A DNA stretch of 64,000 nucleotides from Anaerolineales bacterium (GCA_013140605.1 JABFSL010000022.1:47022-111021); one strand, 5' to 3'; positions 23,974-33,141 are shown, numbered from the stretch's first letter. Notes: generated by a model from the letters alone, not told the origin. Made by a program: numbers and translations.

Positions 23974-25506
23974 ATGACTACATTAATCGAATGTATCCCC
24001 AACTTCTCCGAAGCACGCCGCCCTGAGATTATTGACCAGATCGTAGCCGCCATCACCTCTGTGGACGGCGCGCGTCTGCTGGATCGTTCCTCCGACCTCG
24101 ATCATAACCGCACAGTGCTGACCTTCGCAGGCGCGCCCGCTGTGGTCGAAGAGGCTGCATTCCGCGCCATCAAGACCGCTTCTGAATTGATCGATCTCAA
24201 TCAGCACACGGGCGCGCATCCGCGCATTGGGGCAACCGATGTTGTACCGTTTGTCCCGCTCTCCAATGCCAGCATGGAGGAGTGCATCGCCATTGCCCGA
24301 AGGTTGGGTCAGCGAGTTGGAAGCGAACTCAACATCCCCGTCTATTTGTATGAAGCGGCGGCGGCTCGTCCCGAACGTGCCAATCTTGAGAACATCCGCA
24401 GAGGCCAGTATGAAGGTCTCAAAACAGAAGTCGAATCTGACCCAGAGCGCAGACCCGATTTTGGTCCCAGCGAACTTGGCGCGGCAGGCGCAACCGTCAT
24501 CGGTGCGCGCAATCCGCTGATCGCCTTCAATGTCTATCTCACCACCGACGACTCCAGCATCGCCAAGAAGATCGCCAAGGCCATTCGCAATTCGTCGGGC
24601 GGGCTGCGTTACGTCAAGGGGCTTGGCCTGCTTGTGGATGGCCGCGCGCAGGTCTCGATGAACCTCACCAACTTCCGCGAAACGCCCATCGCGCGCGTGG
24701 TTGAAACCGTGCGGCGCGAAGCCGAGCGTTATGGTGTGGGCATTCATCACACGGAACTGGTTGGCCTGATCCCGCAGGATGCTTTGACAGATGCGGCGGT
24801 CTGGTACACCCAACTGGATCAATTTGACAAAGAGCAGATTCTTGAAGCCAGACTCTTTTCTGCTGTATCCGCTCCCGCCTCTGACTCACCCGGGCCTGCT
24901 TCTTTCATCGACGAATTAGCCGCTCCGACACCGACTCCGGGCGGCGGCTCCGCTGCGGCCTACGCTGGCGCCATGGGTGCGGGACTCGTCGCCATGGTGG
25001 CGGGACTCACCATCGGCAAAAAGAAATATGCCGAAGTCGAAGCTGAAATGCAAGCCATTCGAGTCGTCGCTGAAAATCTGCGCGCCGAACTCACTCACGC
25101 CGTGGATGATGACGCCGCGGCGTTTGAAGTGTTGATGGCAACTTTCAAATTACCCAAGGAAACTGAAGAGCAAAAGGAAGCGCGTAACAACGCCATCATC
25201 AAAGCCACCCTCAACGCCGCGCACATTCCATTGCATGTTTCGGAAGATGTCCTCAAAGTAATGGAACTGGCTTTGAAGTGTGCTAAGCACGGCAACCTCA
25301 ACGCCATCAGCGACTCGATGTCTGGCTTCGCCATGTCCCGCGCCGCACTGACCGCCGCAGGCTACAACGTCCGCATCAACATCAACTCCCTCGAAGACAA
25401 ATCCGCTGGCGAAAAGATGCTGGCCGAACTCGCCGAACTAGAAACCGAAGCCGACAAACTCGAAAAAGAAATCCGCGCCGTTATGCAGGAGCGCGGAGGG
25501 ATTTAA
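23974..25506 (+). CDS. Glutamate formiminotransferase / formiminotetrahydrofolate cyclodeaminase fusion
   Basis: 510 residues with two folate enzymes fused, as in animal FTCD. Residues 1-~300 are formiminotransferase (LIECIPNFSEARR, NQHTGAHPRIGATDVVPFVP, GHHTE-like GIHHTELVGLIP). Residues ~310-510 are cyclodeaminase (FIDELAAPTPTPGGGSAAAY, AISDSMSGFAMSRAAL). Together they move the formimino group of formiminoglutamate, a histidine-breakdown product, to tetrahydrofolate and release ammonia, giving methenyl-THF. No other histidine-degradation gene is in the window. It is the only gene on the + strand in this stretch. Confidence 0.93.
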   Translation: MTTLIECIPNFSEARRPEIIDQIVAAITSVDGARLLDRSSDLDHNRTVLTFAGAPAVVEEAAFRAIKTASELIDLNQHTGAHPRIGATDVVPFVPLSNASMEECIAIARRLGQRVGSELNIPVYLYEAAAARPERANLENIRRGQYEGLKTEVESDPERRPDFGPSELGAAGATVIGARNPLIAFNVYLTTDDSSIAKKIAKAIRNSSGGLRYVKGLGLLVDGRAQVSMNLTNFRETPIARVVETVRREAERYGVGIHHTELVGLIPQDALTDAAVWYTQLDQFDKEQILEARLFSAVSAPASDSPGPASFIDELAAPTPTPGGGSAAAYAGAMGAGLVAMVAGLTIGKKKYAEVEAEMQAIRVVAENLRAELTHAVDDDAAAFEVLMATFKLPKETEEQKEARNNAIIKATLNAAHIPLHVSEDVLKVMELALKCAKHGNLNAISDSMSGFAMSRAALTAAGYNVRININSLEDKSAGEKMLAELAELETEADKLEKEIRAVMQERGGI

Positions 25507-25518
25507 TAACTCTGGAAT

Positions 25519-25589
25519 TAACTCTGGAGTCCAACAGCTTGCTGTTGGACTTTTTATGTCGTTCAGCAAGCTGAACGACTCCAGAGTCA
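25519..25589 (+). repeat. REP element, left of the transposase
   Basis: Outer arms ACTCTGGAGT / ACTCCAGAGT (25521-25530, 25578-25587) enclose two hairpins, CCAACAGC-TT-GCTGTTGG and CGTTCAGC-AA-GCTGAACG. A near-identical copy in the same orientation lies at 26157-26225. The transposase stop codon lies at its edge. Confidence 0.85.
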
Positions 25590-26141
25590 ATCGTCAAATT
25601 CATCGTAAACATCCACCCTGTCAATCGGCTGATTCATGACAACGTCCCGAAAATTATCATCCGCTTTTTCCAGGAACCAGCGATAACTGCAAAAGGGATA
25701 ATCTTCTGCACGCTTTGCGCTAACCAACCCATGCTTGACAGGATTGAGATGAACATAATGCAACCGTGCGTGATAAGAAGTTTCGTGCGTAATGCACGTA
25801 TCCCAATAATTGTGCCAAACTTTGCGGCCCAATGTTTTATCCAGCTTGTTCAACTCAACCGCAGACTTGGAGTGAAATTGTCGAATCAACTTTTCCAATG
25901 TCAATGCATTTTCAGGAGCGCGGGCAATAAAGTGATAGTGATTTTCGAGGATCGCCCACGCTTCCAAATCCCAATCCCAATGCGCGGCTCGTTCAAATAA
26001 AATATCACACACAATTCTCTTGTGTGTGATATTTGTCAGCAAATGCTTGTTGTATAAAATTGATCCCGTCACAATGTAGAGGGAATTTGAAACGAAATAA
26101 TGCGGCGGGTTATGGGGATACGTTTTATAGATATCATCCAT
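25587..26141 (-). CDS. REP-associated tyrosine transposase (RAYT)
   Basis: 184 residues from ATG 26139-26141 (MDDIYKTYP); the longer frame upstream is REP sequence. A Y1/HUH-type single-strand nuclease: HYH at 68-70 in ENHYHFIARAP is the metal-binding HUH motif, and the conserved block SYHARLHYVHLNPVKHGLV contains the candidate catalytic Tyr. YPFCSYRWFLEKA is a usual RAYT C-terminal motif. Such domesticated IS200-like enzymes are thought to cut and spread REP sequences; both flanks here carry matching REPs. The frame is complete, so it may be active. Confidence 0.88.
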   Translation of the reverse strand: MDDIYKTYPHNPPHYFVSNSLYIVTGSILYNKHLLTNITHKRIVCDILFERAAHWDWDLEAWAILENHYHFIARAPENALTLEKLIRQFHSKSAVELNKLDKTLGRKVWHNYWDTCITHETSYHARLHYVHLNPVKHGLVSAKRAEDYPFCSYRWFLEKADDNFRDVVMNQPIDRVDVYDEFDD

Positions 26142-26156
26142 GCTGCGGATTACCTT

Positions 26157-26225
26157 ACTCTGGAGTCGAACAGCTTGCTGTTTGACTTGCTTTATTGTCA
26201 TTCAGCAAGCTGAATGACTCCAGAG
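26157..26225 (+). repeat. REP element, right of the transposase
   Basis: Outer arms ACTCTGGAGT (26157-26166) and ACTCCAGAG (26217-26225), with inner hairpins AACAGC-TT-GCTGTT and CATTCAGC-AA-GCTGAATG. Same orientation as the left copy. The acs stop codon is 8 bases beyond. Confidence 0.85.
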
Positions 26226-26232
26226 AAAAACC

Positions 26233-28140
26233 TTATTCTTCCAACGTACTAATATCACCTTCAGGCAATCCCTGCGCTCTTGCCTTCAACACGCGGCGCA
26301 TGATTTTGCCGGAGCGGGTCTTCGGAAGTTTATCCACGAACTTCACATCTTCAGGGCGGGCGATGGGTCCCATGTGCTTGGAGACATGCTGACGCAGTTC
26401 TTCTGAAAGCTCAGCAGACGGAGAAAAACCTGAGCGCAGAAGAACGAAGGTGTAAATGGCCTGTCCTTTGACATCGTGCGGCAAGCCAATTGCGGCGGCT
26501 TCGGCCACGGCGGGGTGACTGACTAGCGCTGACTCAACTTCCGCGGTTCCCAAACGGTGACCAGAAACTTTGATGACATCATCCACGCGGCCGATGATCC
26601 AGTAATAGCCGTCTGAGTCGCGCTTGGCTGAGTCACCGGTGGTATAGCGCCCGGGATACTTCGACCAGTATTGATTAACGTAACGCTCATCGTCGCCGTA
26701 GATCGTGCGCAACATACCGGGCCACGGATTCTTCAAGGTGAGGTAGCCTTCGGTATTGTCTGGCACTGGATTCCCTTGCTCATCCACGATCTCAGCTTCC
26801 TGCCCGAAAAATGGACGCGTGCCAGAGCCAGGCTTGAGCGGAACGACCGGCGTTGGTGTGATCATAAAGTTGCCAGTCTCGGTCTGCCACCATGTATCCA
26901 TGATCGGACATTTCTCTTTGCCAATGACGCGGTAGTACCACTTCCATGCTTCAGGGTTGATCGGCTCACCGACAGAGCCGAGCAGGCGCAGGGAAGAGAG
27001 ATCGTGCTTGTTGGGCCACGCCTCCCCAAAGCGCATGAGTCCACGAATGGCAGTCGGAGCTGTATAGAAGACCGTGATCCCATAGCGTTCGACAACCTGC
27101 CACCAGCGATTCGGATAGGGGAAGGTTGGGCCGCCTTCAAAGAGCATCGAAGTCGCACCTGCGATCATCGGGCCGTAGACGATGTAGGAATGCCCTGTGA
27201 TCCAGCCTGGGTCGGCCGTGCACCACCAGCGGTCTTCATCTTTGATGTCAAAGACGTACTTGAGCGTGGAATACGTGCCGACCATGTAGCCGCCGTGTGT
27301 GTGCAAAATGGCCTTCGGTTTGCCCGTTGAGCCTGATGTGTAAAGGATGAAAAGCGGATCTTCGGCATCGAGGACTTCAGTTGCGCATTTGCCGTTGGCG
27401 ATCGGGAGTGAGCATAGATCGTGATACCAGTGATCGCGCCCCGCTTCCATATTGACGGGTTGGCCTGTTCGCTTGACGACGATCACATTTTCCACTGACG
27501 GACAGCGCTTGATGGAATCGTCCACGATATTTTTGAGTTCAACGATCTTGCCGTTTTGATACGAACCGTCACAGGTAATGACCAGTTTCGACTGGCTGTC
27601 GTCGATGCGCCCTTGCAGTGAATCGACTGAGAATCCGCCGAACACCACCGAGTGGATGGCGCCGATCTTGGCGCAGGCCAGCATGGCAAAGACGATCTCA
27701 GGCACACGTCCCATGTAAATGGTGACACGTTCGCCTTTTTGAATGCCCATTGATTTAATAATGTTCGCCATGCGCGAAACTTCACGGTTCATGGCGTAAT
27801 AGGAGAAAGTGCGTTCGATCTTGCCGTCTTCGCTTTCCCACATCAAGGCAAGTTGATTCTTGCGATGGGTCTTGAGATGACGGTCGATTGCGTTATGGAC
27901 AATGTTGGTCTTTGCGCCCACGAACCATTTGAAGAATGGCTTGTTCGAGTCGTCGAGCACTTTGTCCCATTTCTTGAACCATTCCAATTCATTGGCTTCA
28001 TCGCCCCAAAAGCCTTCTAAATCTTTATTGGCTTTTTCCGCCAGCGCATCCCAATCTTTTAAAATTGCCTGTGATACAACCTGCTCGGACGGATAATAAA
28101 CTTCGCCTTCCATTTCTTTCGGCTTGCTGGTCTTTGCCAT
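26233..28140 (-). CDS. acs: Acetyl-CoA synthetase (AMP-forming)
   Basis: 635 residues, the usual length. It makes acetyl-CoA from acetate, ATP and CoA through acetyl-AMP. Visible motifs are the adenylate-forming P-loop YTSGSTGKPKAILHTHGGY, DTWWQTETG, GRVDDVIKVSGHRLGTAEVE and the C-terminal catalytic lysine in PKTRSGKIMRR, the site regulated by acetylation in other bacteria. Ribosome site GGAGG upstream. Stands alone; the RAYT/REP unit lies after its 3' end. Confidence 0.95.
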   Translation of the reverse strand: MAKTSKPKEMEGEVYYPSEQVVSQAILKDWDALAEKANKDLEGFWGDEANELEWFKKWDKVLDDSNKPFFKWFVGAKTNIVHNAIDRHLKTHRKNQLALMWESEDGKIERTFSYYAMNREVSRMANIIKSMGIQKGERVTIYMGRVPEIVFAMLACAKIGAIHSVVFGGFSVDSLQGRIDDSQSKLVITCDGSYQNGKIVELKNIVDDSIKRCPSVENVIVVKRTGQPVNMEAGRDHWYHDLCSLPIANGKCATEVLDAEDPLFILYTSGSTGKPKAILHTHGGYMVGTYSTLKYVFDIKDEDRWWCTADPGWITGHSYIVYGPMIAGATSMLFEGGPTFPYPNRWWQVVERYGITVFYTAPTAIRGLMRFGEAWPNKHDLSSLRLLGSVGEPINPEAWKWYYRVIGKEKCPIMDTWWQTETGNFMITPTPVVPLKPGSGTRPFFGQEAEIVDEQGNPVPDNTEGYLTLKNPWPGMLRTIYGDDERYVNQYWSKYPGRYTTGDSAKRDSDGYYWIIGRVDDVIKVSGHRLGTAEVESALVSHPAVAEAAAIGLPHDVKGQAIYTFVLLRSGFSPSAELSEELRQHVSKHMGPIARPEDVKFVDKLPKTRSGKIMRRVLKARAQGLPEGDISTLEE

Positions 28141-28204
28141 AACTGCCTCCTGGATTTGGTAAGAATTGTAGCGGCTATTTTAATCGTCTTTGTCGTAATT
28201 TACT

Positions 28205-28258
28205 ACGTTATTTAAACGCAAAGGCTTTCCTTCGTGAACTTCGTGTTTTTTGTGTTTA
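28205..28258. repeat. CTTCGTG...TTTGTGTTT-type dispersed repeat
   Basis: CTTTCCTTCGTGAACTTCGTGTTTTTTGTG-like sequence in the 120-base spacer, related to the CTTCGTGTCCTTTGTGTTT arms at 59674-59752. Confidence 0.4.
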
Positions 28259-28263
28259 AAGAT

Positions 28264-29544
28264 TTATTCCACCCAATCCAAAAACTTATGCCACATCCCC
28301 GCGAAAGGTAAAAACCACGGGCGGCCATCATATAGTCCCAGCGGCGCATTTGGAAAATCAAATTTTGCGAACGGATGCTCTTTTATATTTCCCTTCAACA
28401 TCGCTTCGGCAACGGTCCTGCCCAAATGAGTTCCCATCGCCACGCCATGTCCCGCGTAGCCAAGCGCATAATGAATGCCGTCCAATTCACCGACGTGCGT
28501 CATCATGTCGAATGCAAAATCCAACGTGCCGCCCCAAACATAATCCACTTTTACATTATTCAATTGAGGATAGACCTGGATCATCTCGCGCCGCAAAATC
28601 TCTCCGCTTTGCGCGATGGTGTTTTCATTTTCAGGGAAGAACGCCGCGCGCCCACCGAAGATCATGCGGTTATCCCACAGCCGAAAATAATTTAAATAAT
28701 GTTTGTAATCGAAGATCATGCGATTCTTCGGGCTGAGTTCGTGCGCGAGTTCGTCCGATAATTTTTCCGTTGCAATAATGAACGATCCGATCGGAATAAT
28801 TTTTCTCTGCAAATTCTTTGTGACATTTCCTGTGTAACCAGAGGTCGCTACAAAAACGGATTCTGCTGTTAATGAGCCTCTCTCTGTTTCGATAAGAAAG
28901 CGGTTCCCGCTCCGCTGAATCTTGGTCACACGCGCTCGCGCGCAGAGCATTGCCCCCGCCTTTTCAGCCGCGCCTGCCAGCCCCGCCACGAATTGAGCAG
29001 GGTTCAACCCCGCGCTGACATCATCCACCAATGCGCCATGATACACATTCGAGCCGATCTCACTCTGTAAATCCTTTGGCGATACAAGATGGACTTGATG
29101 ATTGAATTCCTTTGCCATGAAATCCACTTCATCTTTGAGCGCTTCATAATGCTTTGGCTTATTCGCCGCCAACAGGTGGCCTGTGCGCGCAAATCCGCAA
29201 TTGATATTTTCTTCTTTGACGATCTCTTCAACCGTATTTACTGAATCAATGGATGCCTGAAATAATTCCTTCGCCATTTCCCGCCCATATTTCCTGATGA
29301 TCGTTTGCATGGAGACTTTGAGTCCGGTCAACGTCATGCCGCCGTTGCGGGAACTCGCGCCCCAGCCCATTGTCTCCGCTTCCAGCACAACTACACTCAC
29401 ACCGCGCTTTGCCAAAGTTAATGCCGCACTCAACCCTGTGTAACCTCCGCCGATAATTGCCACATCCACTTTGGCAGGGATGGGAGTAAGGCTTGAGTCA
29501 TCTGGCATTTTTACGGTGGTATGCCAGTAGATTTGTTGATTCAT
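28264..29544 (-). CDS. FAD-dependent amine/amino-acid oxidoreductase (DAO family)
   Basis: Start chosen at ATG 29542-29544, which has GGAGG at good spacing. 426 residues. The FAD-binding dinucleotide fold is at the N-terminus (VDVAIIGGGYTGLSAALTLA), followed by WGASSRNGGM, typical of gamma-glutamylputrescine oxidase (PuuB-like) enzymes. The C-terminal GYAGHGVAMGTHLGRTVAEA binds FAD again. Likely oxidises a secondary amine or polyamine derivative to an imine, with H2O2 or an electron acceptor. Substrate unknown; no polyamine genes next to it. Confidence 0.85.
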   Translation of the reverse strand: MNQQIYWHTTVKMPDDSSLTPIPAKVDVAIIGGGYTGLSAALTLAKRGVSVVVLEAETMGWGASSRNGGMTLTGLKVSMQTIIRKYGREMAKELFQASIDSVNTVEEIVKEENINCGFARTGHLLAANKPKHYEALKDEVDFMAKEFNHQVHLVSPKDLQSEIGSNVYHGALVDDVSAGLNPAQFVAGLAGAAEKAGAMLCARARVTKIQRSGNRFLIETERGSLTAESVFVATSGYTGNVTKNLQRKIIPIGSFIIATEKLSDELAHELSPKNRMIFDYKHYLNYFRLWDNRMIFGGRAAFFPENENTIAQSGEILRREMIQVYPQLNNVKVDYVWGGTLDFAFDMMTHVGELDGIHYALGYAGHGVAMGTHLGRTVAEAMLKGNIKEHPFAKFDFPNAPLGLYDGRPWFLPFAGMWHKFLDWVE

Positions 29545-29558
29545 GATTACCTCCATTT

Positions 29559-29607
29559 GGAGAGCAGACTTCAGTCCGCGACAAAAGCAGACTGAAGTCT
29601 GCTCTCC
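29559..29607. repeat. Perfect 18-bp inverted repeat
   Basis: Arms GGAGAGCAGACTTCAGTC (29559-29576) and complement (29590-29607). The core CAGACTTCAGTC resembles the GCGGACTTCAGTCCGC palindrome at 57944-57959, so it is probably a dispersed repeat; it may also end transcription of the next gene. Confidence 0.7.
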
Positions 29608-29610
29608 TGC

Positions 29611-31020
29611 CTACGCCAAAATATCTTCCCAATTCAACTCTTCAAATGCTTTTTGCAGGCGATGACCATCTTCAACAACATGGTAGGTTAAAAATGTGAA
29701 TGATCTTTTGGCCAGTTCGCGCACGGGTTCAAGCGGCACAACGTCATCCTCCGCCCCGTGGACAATGATCGTTGGAACAGAGACAGGCGTCAGCAGGCGC
29801 GATGCGAAAGGCTCCAGTATCAGAGCGGGCGCGAGCAGTACCAATTTCCGAACTTGAGTCGGATGATCGAGCGTGAAAGTTGCGCCCATCAGCCCGCCAA
29901 AGGACGAGCCGATGATGGTCCAGTTTTTCTTGCGGCCAAGAATCGGCTTGAGTTGTTTCATGCGTTCTTCGAATGAGCCTGTGAAATCAGGCGTGATCAT
30001 GCCAGGGAATTTTTCTGCAAATTGACGGGCTTTGCCGCTTTGGCTGGTGCTCTCGAGTCCGTGAAGGTAAATGATTCTTGAGTTATCCAATTTAAATTTT
30101 CGAGGCGCCCTTTTTTTGCGCGGCTGTTTTTCAACGGGAGGTTCAATGATCGGTTTGACTGGCTCTACAATAAAATCATCAATGATGATTTCTTCCTCTT
30201 CCACAAGCGCAGGCGCTGAGGGCTGTTGCGGACGTAATAGATCGCGCAGTTCCGCTTGAAGCGGAGGCGGGAATGAAGTGGCAATGCGGCGCATGGTCAC
30301 AACGGTCATCGGGTTTTGTGTGGTGTTGAGAATGTGTTTAAGCAGGAAGGTGGTTTCGTTGGACGATGCGCGATAGAGGGCTACGATCAACTCTGCGAGA
30401 TCGTCTTGCAGAGTTGAAGGGGCTTCTTCAATGATCGGCTCAACAATATCTAGGATTGGGGGAAGATTTGCAAAAGTTGTATCTGCAATCATGGGCAGGA
30501 GGGCTTGTATGCCATTGGCCCATGTGCGGGAGCGTTCTGGATGCAGATATTCACGAACAAGTGCGAGGAATTGATTCGGTGTTTCCTTCCTCATGCGGGT
30601 GAGGCTTGTAGAAAGCAACGCAGAGCGCACATTGGGGTCGCGGATCTGCTGTGTCCATGCGGTGATGCGGGGCAAAAGATGCTCCTCTTGTGGAGGGATT
30701 CGTCCCAAAAGGAATGCGGCAAGCAGACGGGTTTCGAGCGCGCCTTCATCCCATAGAATATCCGCGAGTTCAAGCGCAAAATACGGATTTGCCTCAGCGA
30801 CCACACGCAATTCATTTTCAATGTGTGTGAGCACGGCGGGCGGCGTACGATATGTTTTTAGGTTGGAACCAGGGGCAACGTTCTCTTTGGTACGCAGGGT
30901 ATAGTTAACGTAAAAATCCAGCATCTCGCGCAAATGCTTCATGAACTCATCTGGCAGAAAGAAAAAATCTGCCAGGCGGTTGGCTTGCTTGCGAAGTCGG
31001 GCGAGGTCTATGGCGGGCAT
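29611..31020 (-). CDS. HEAT-repeat (AlkD-like) domain fused to alpha/beta hydrolase
   Basis: Start chosen at ATG 31018-31020 (MPAIDLARLRKQ), because the 25 codons upstream translate simple repeat sequence. 469 residues. Residues ~5-250 are alpha-helical with HEAT-like pairs (AAFLLGRIPPQEEHLLPRI, RSALLSTSLTRMRKETPNQF), resembling DNA-alkylation-repair AlkD/HEAT proteins. An acidic/Pro linker follows. Residues ~315-469 are a YqiA/esterase-like alpha/beta hydrolase: IIYLHGLESTSQSGKA, nucleophile Ser in GSSFGG, VHGAEDDVVP, and His in VEDGHRL. The combination is unusual. Function unknown. Confidence 0.72.
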   Translation of the reverse strand: MPAIDLARLRKQANRLADFFFLPDEFMKHLREMLDFYVNYTLRTKENVAPGSNLKTYRTPPAVLTHIENELRVVAEANPYFALELADILWDEGALETRLLAAFLLGRIPPQEEHLLPRITAWTQQIRDPNVRSALLSTSLTRMRKETPNQFLALVREYLHPERSRTWANGIQALLPMIADTTFANLPPILDIVEPIIEEAPSTLQDDLAELIVALYRASSNETTFLLKHILNTTQNPMTVVTMRRIATSFPPPLQAELRDLLRPQQPSAPALVEEEEIIIDDFIVEPVKPIIEPPVEKQPRKKRAPRKFKLDNSRIIYLHGLESTSQSGKARQFAEKFPGMITPDFTGSFEERMKQLKPILGRKKNWTIIGSSFGGLMGATFTLDHPTQVRKLVLLAPALILEPFASRLLTPVSVPTIIVHGAEDDVVPLEPVRELAKRSFTFLTYHVVEDGHRLQKAFEELNWEDILA

Positions 31021-31025
31021 GAAGG

Positions 31026-31099
31026 CAGTGGGTAGTGGGTAGTGGACAGTGGGTAGTGATCTATTGTTGACCACCACACACTTCCCACTATCCACTGTT
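31026..31099. repeat. AGTGGGTAGTGGACAGTGGG-type repeat
   Basis: Imperfect units with an opposing CCCACTATCCACTG end, filling the spacer between the hydrolase fusion and proS. Same family as the in-frame segment in fdhA. Confidence 0.7.
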
Positions 31100-31101
31100 T
31101 T

Positions 31102-32541
31102 TTAATACGCTCTTGCGAAATATACTTTGCGTTTGGAAGGCTTGCCGCAGACGATGCATGTGCCTTCTTCCGTGGGTTGGTCAAAAGGAATGTTGCGTGT
31201 GGTGGCTTTGGTATCTTCCTTGACTTTGGTTTCACATTCCTTTGATTCGCACCAATAGGAAAATGCCCATCCGTCTGTTACGATCTTTTTCAGATCGTCA
31301 TAACCCTTGGGTGTATGGATGTTTGCGTCGCGGAATTCGGTGGCGCGCTTGAGGAGAGAATCCTGTATTTCGACGAGCAACCCGTTCACAGTTGAGTCCA
31401 GACCCGCCTGTGGGACGAAGGATTTGCCTTCGCGGCCGGGACGGTCCCGGCGGGCAAGGGCAACGGATCCCTTTTCCACATCCTTGGGGCCCACTTCAAT
31501 GCGGACAGGAACGCCGCGCATTTCCCAGTCGTTGAATTTGAATCCACTGCTGACGTTATCGCGGTCATCCATTTTGACGCGGATGCCTGCGGCTTTGAGT
31601 TCCATGAAGACGCGGTCGGCGACTTCCATTACTTTGATTTTCTCGTCATCTTTTTTGAAGATGGGTACAATAACAACCTGAATGGGGGCGAGGCGGGGAG
31701 GCAGTACAAGCCCTTGATCATCTCCATGAGTCATAATGATCGCGCCGATCATGCGCGTGGAAAGTCCCCACGAAGTCGTTTCTGCAAATTGAAGCGTGTT
31801 GTTGGTATCGAGGTATTGAATCTCGAAAGCCTTTGCAAAGTTCTGTCCGAAATAATGTGAAGTGGCTGATTGCAGTGCGCGTTTATCCTGCATCATGCCT
31901 TCAATGGATGTGGTGATCTGCGCGCCAGCAAAACGCTCGGTGTCGCTCTTTGTGCCTTTGATGACGGGAAGCGCCGCTTCATTGACCGCGAAATCGGTAT
32001 AAATATCAAGGATGCGGAACATTTCCTCTTTGGCTTCTTCCGCGCTTACATGCGCGGTGTGGCCTTCCTGCCAGTAAAACTCGGCCGTTCGGAGGAAGAG
32101 TTTGGTGCGCATTTCCCAGCGAAGCACAGATCCCCATTGATTGATCAGGATGGGCAGGTCGCGCCAGGATTTGACCCACTTGGCATACATATATCCAATA
32201 ATGGTTTCAGAGGTGGGACGTACCACCAAAGGTTCTTCGAGCTTTTCTCCGCCGCCGTGTGTGACGACCGCAAGCTCGGGAGCGAAACCTTCCACGTGCT
32301 CCTTTTCTTTTTCAAAGAAAGACATGGGGATAAGAATCGGAAACGCCGCATTGACATGACCTGTTGCCTTGAATTCCTTATCCAGTGCGGCTGTGATGTT
32401 TTCCCACAATGCCCAGCCATAGGGTTTGACTACCATGCATCCGCGCACTGGGGCGTAGTCTGCAAGGTCAGCTTTAATAACGAGTTGGTTGTACCATTCT
32501 GAAAAATCTTCCGCGCGTGTTGTTAATTTATCTTCAGCCAT
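31102..32541 (-). CDS. proS: Prolyl-tRNA synthetase, archaeal/eukaryote-like type
   Basis: 479 residues; charges tRNA-Pro. The short length, absence of the bacterial editing insertion and C-terminal zinc-type cysteines (CESKECETKV ... CIVCGKPS) mark the archaeal-like form (ProS type 3). Class II motifs are visible: motif 2 RWEMRTKLFLRTAEFYWQEG with PTSETIIG, and motif 3 GLSTRMIGAIIMTHGDDQGL. The anticodon-binding domain is at ~280-390. Common in several bacterial phyla, including Chloroflexota. It is followed by the palindrome-bearing spacer and the LOG gene upstream. Confidence 0.95.
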   Translation of the reverse strand: MAEDKLTTRAEDFSEWYNQLVIKADLADYAPVRGCMVVKPYGWALWENITAALDKEFKATGHVNAAFPILIPMSFFEKEKEHVEGFAPELAVVTHGGGEKLEEPLVVRPTSETIIGYMYAKWVKSWRDLPILINQWGSVLRWEMRTKLFLRTAEFYWQEGHTAHVSAEEAKEEMFRILDIYTDFAVNEAALPVIKGTKSDTERFAGAQITTSIEGMMQDKRALQSATSHYFGQNFAKAFEIQYLDTNNTLQFAETTSWGLSTRMIGAIIMTHGDDQGLVLPPRLAPIQVVIVPIFKKDDEKIKVMEVADRVFMELKAAGIRVKMDDRDNVSSGFKFNDWEMRGVPVRIEVGPKDVEKGSVALARRDRPGREGKSFVPQAGLDSTVNGLLVEIQDSLLKRATEFRDANIHTPKGYDDLKKIVTDGWAFSYWCESKECETKVKEDTKATTRNIPFDQPTEEGTCIVCGKPSKRKVYFARAY

Positions 32542-32569
32542 TTTGTCCTCTTCGGGTTATCAGGTTTAA

Positions 32570-32597
32570 AGGTTTGAACGTTTAAACGTTCAAACCT
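32570..32597. repeat. Perfect 28-bp palindrome
   Basis: AGGTTTGAACGTTT and its complement meet without a spacer, just before the LOG stop codon on the minus strand. The unit GTTTGAACGTTTAAACG looks like a dispersed repeat and may terminate the LOG transcript. Confidence 0.65.
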
Positions 32598-32598
32598 G

Positions 32599-33129
32599 CT
32601 AACTTGTCAACGAATCAACAGCAATTTTCACATCATCCGCGAAGTATAACAACTCTCGTTGATGTACGGGCATATACGTTTCAAACTCGTTGAAGAACTG
32701 ATCGAACGTGGACTGCCAACCGCGCCCGATCAGTGTCAGCGGCCTAGGAGGCAGGGACTCCACGATCATTAAATTCCACATCAACGAAATTTCGGCCAGT
32801 GTGCCAGCTCCGCCTGGGAGGGCAATCGCCGCATCACAGCCTTCGATCAAAGCCTGCAATCGTTCAATGAGGGTTTGCTTCCGTCTTTCCTCTTTCACCC
32901 ACTGATTCGGCTTTGACTTGCGCCAGTCTTCAATATCAATGCAAGTCACGCCGATCACGTGTCCGCCCGCCTCATGCGCTCCGCGTGAGACAGCTTCCAT
33001 CGTGCCCATGTACCCACCAGTCAATACGGCATGTCCGCGCTGGGCAAGGAGCGCGCCAAGTGTACGCGCCTCTTCGTAGGCCGATGTTCCTTCCTTGGGT
33101 TGTGCGCCGCCAAAAACAGTTATGTTCAT
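32599..33129 (-). CDS. LOG family protein
   Basis: 176 residues of the TIGR00730/LOG family. The phosphate-binding motif PGGAGTLAE is present, with GGYMGTMEAVSRGAHE upstream. Plant and bacterial LOG enzymes cleave cytokinin or other nucleoside 5'-monophosphates to base plus ribose 5-phosphate; the substrate here is unproven. The N-terminal FGGAQPKEG is the usual Rossmann start. Confidence 0.85.
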   Translation of the reverse strand: MNITVFGGAQPKEGTSAYEEARTLGALLAQRGHAVLTGGYMGTMEAVSRGAHEAGGHVIGVTCIDIEDWRKSKPNQWVKEERRKQTLIERLQALIEGCDAAIALPGGAGTLAEISLMWNLMIVESLPPRPLTLIGRGWQSTFDQFFNEFETYMPVHQRELLYFADDVKIAVDSLTS

Positions 33130-33141
33130 TATTTACCTTTT

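Noticed and set aside
31021..31095. 25-residue extension of the HEAT/hydrolase fusion
   Set aside because: It is a translation of the AGTGGGTAGTGG repeat.
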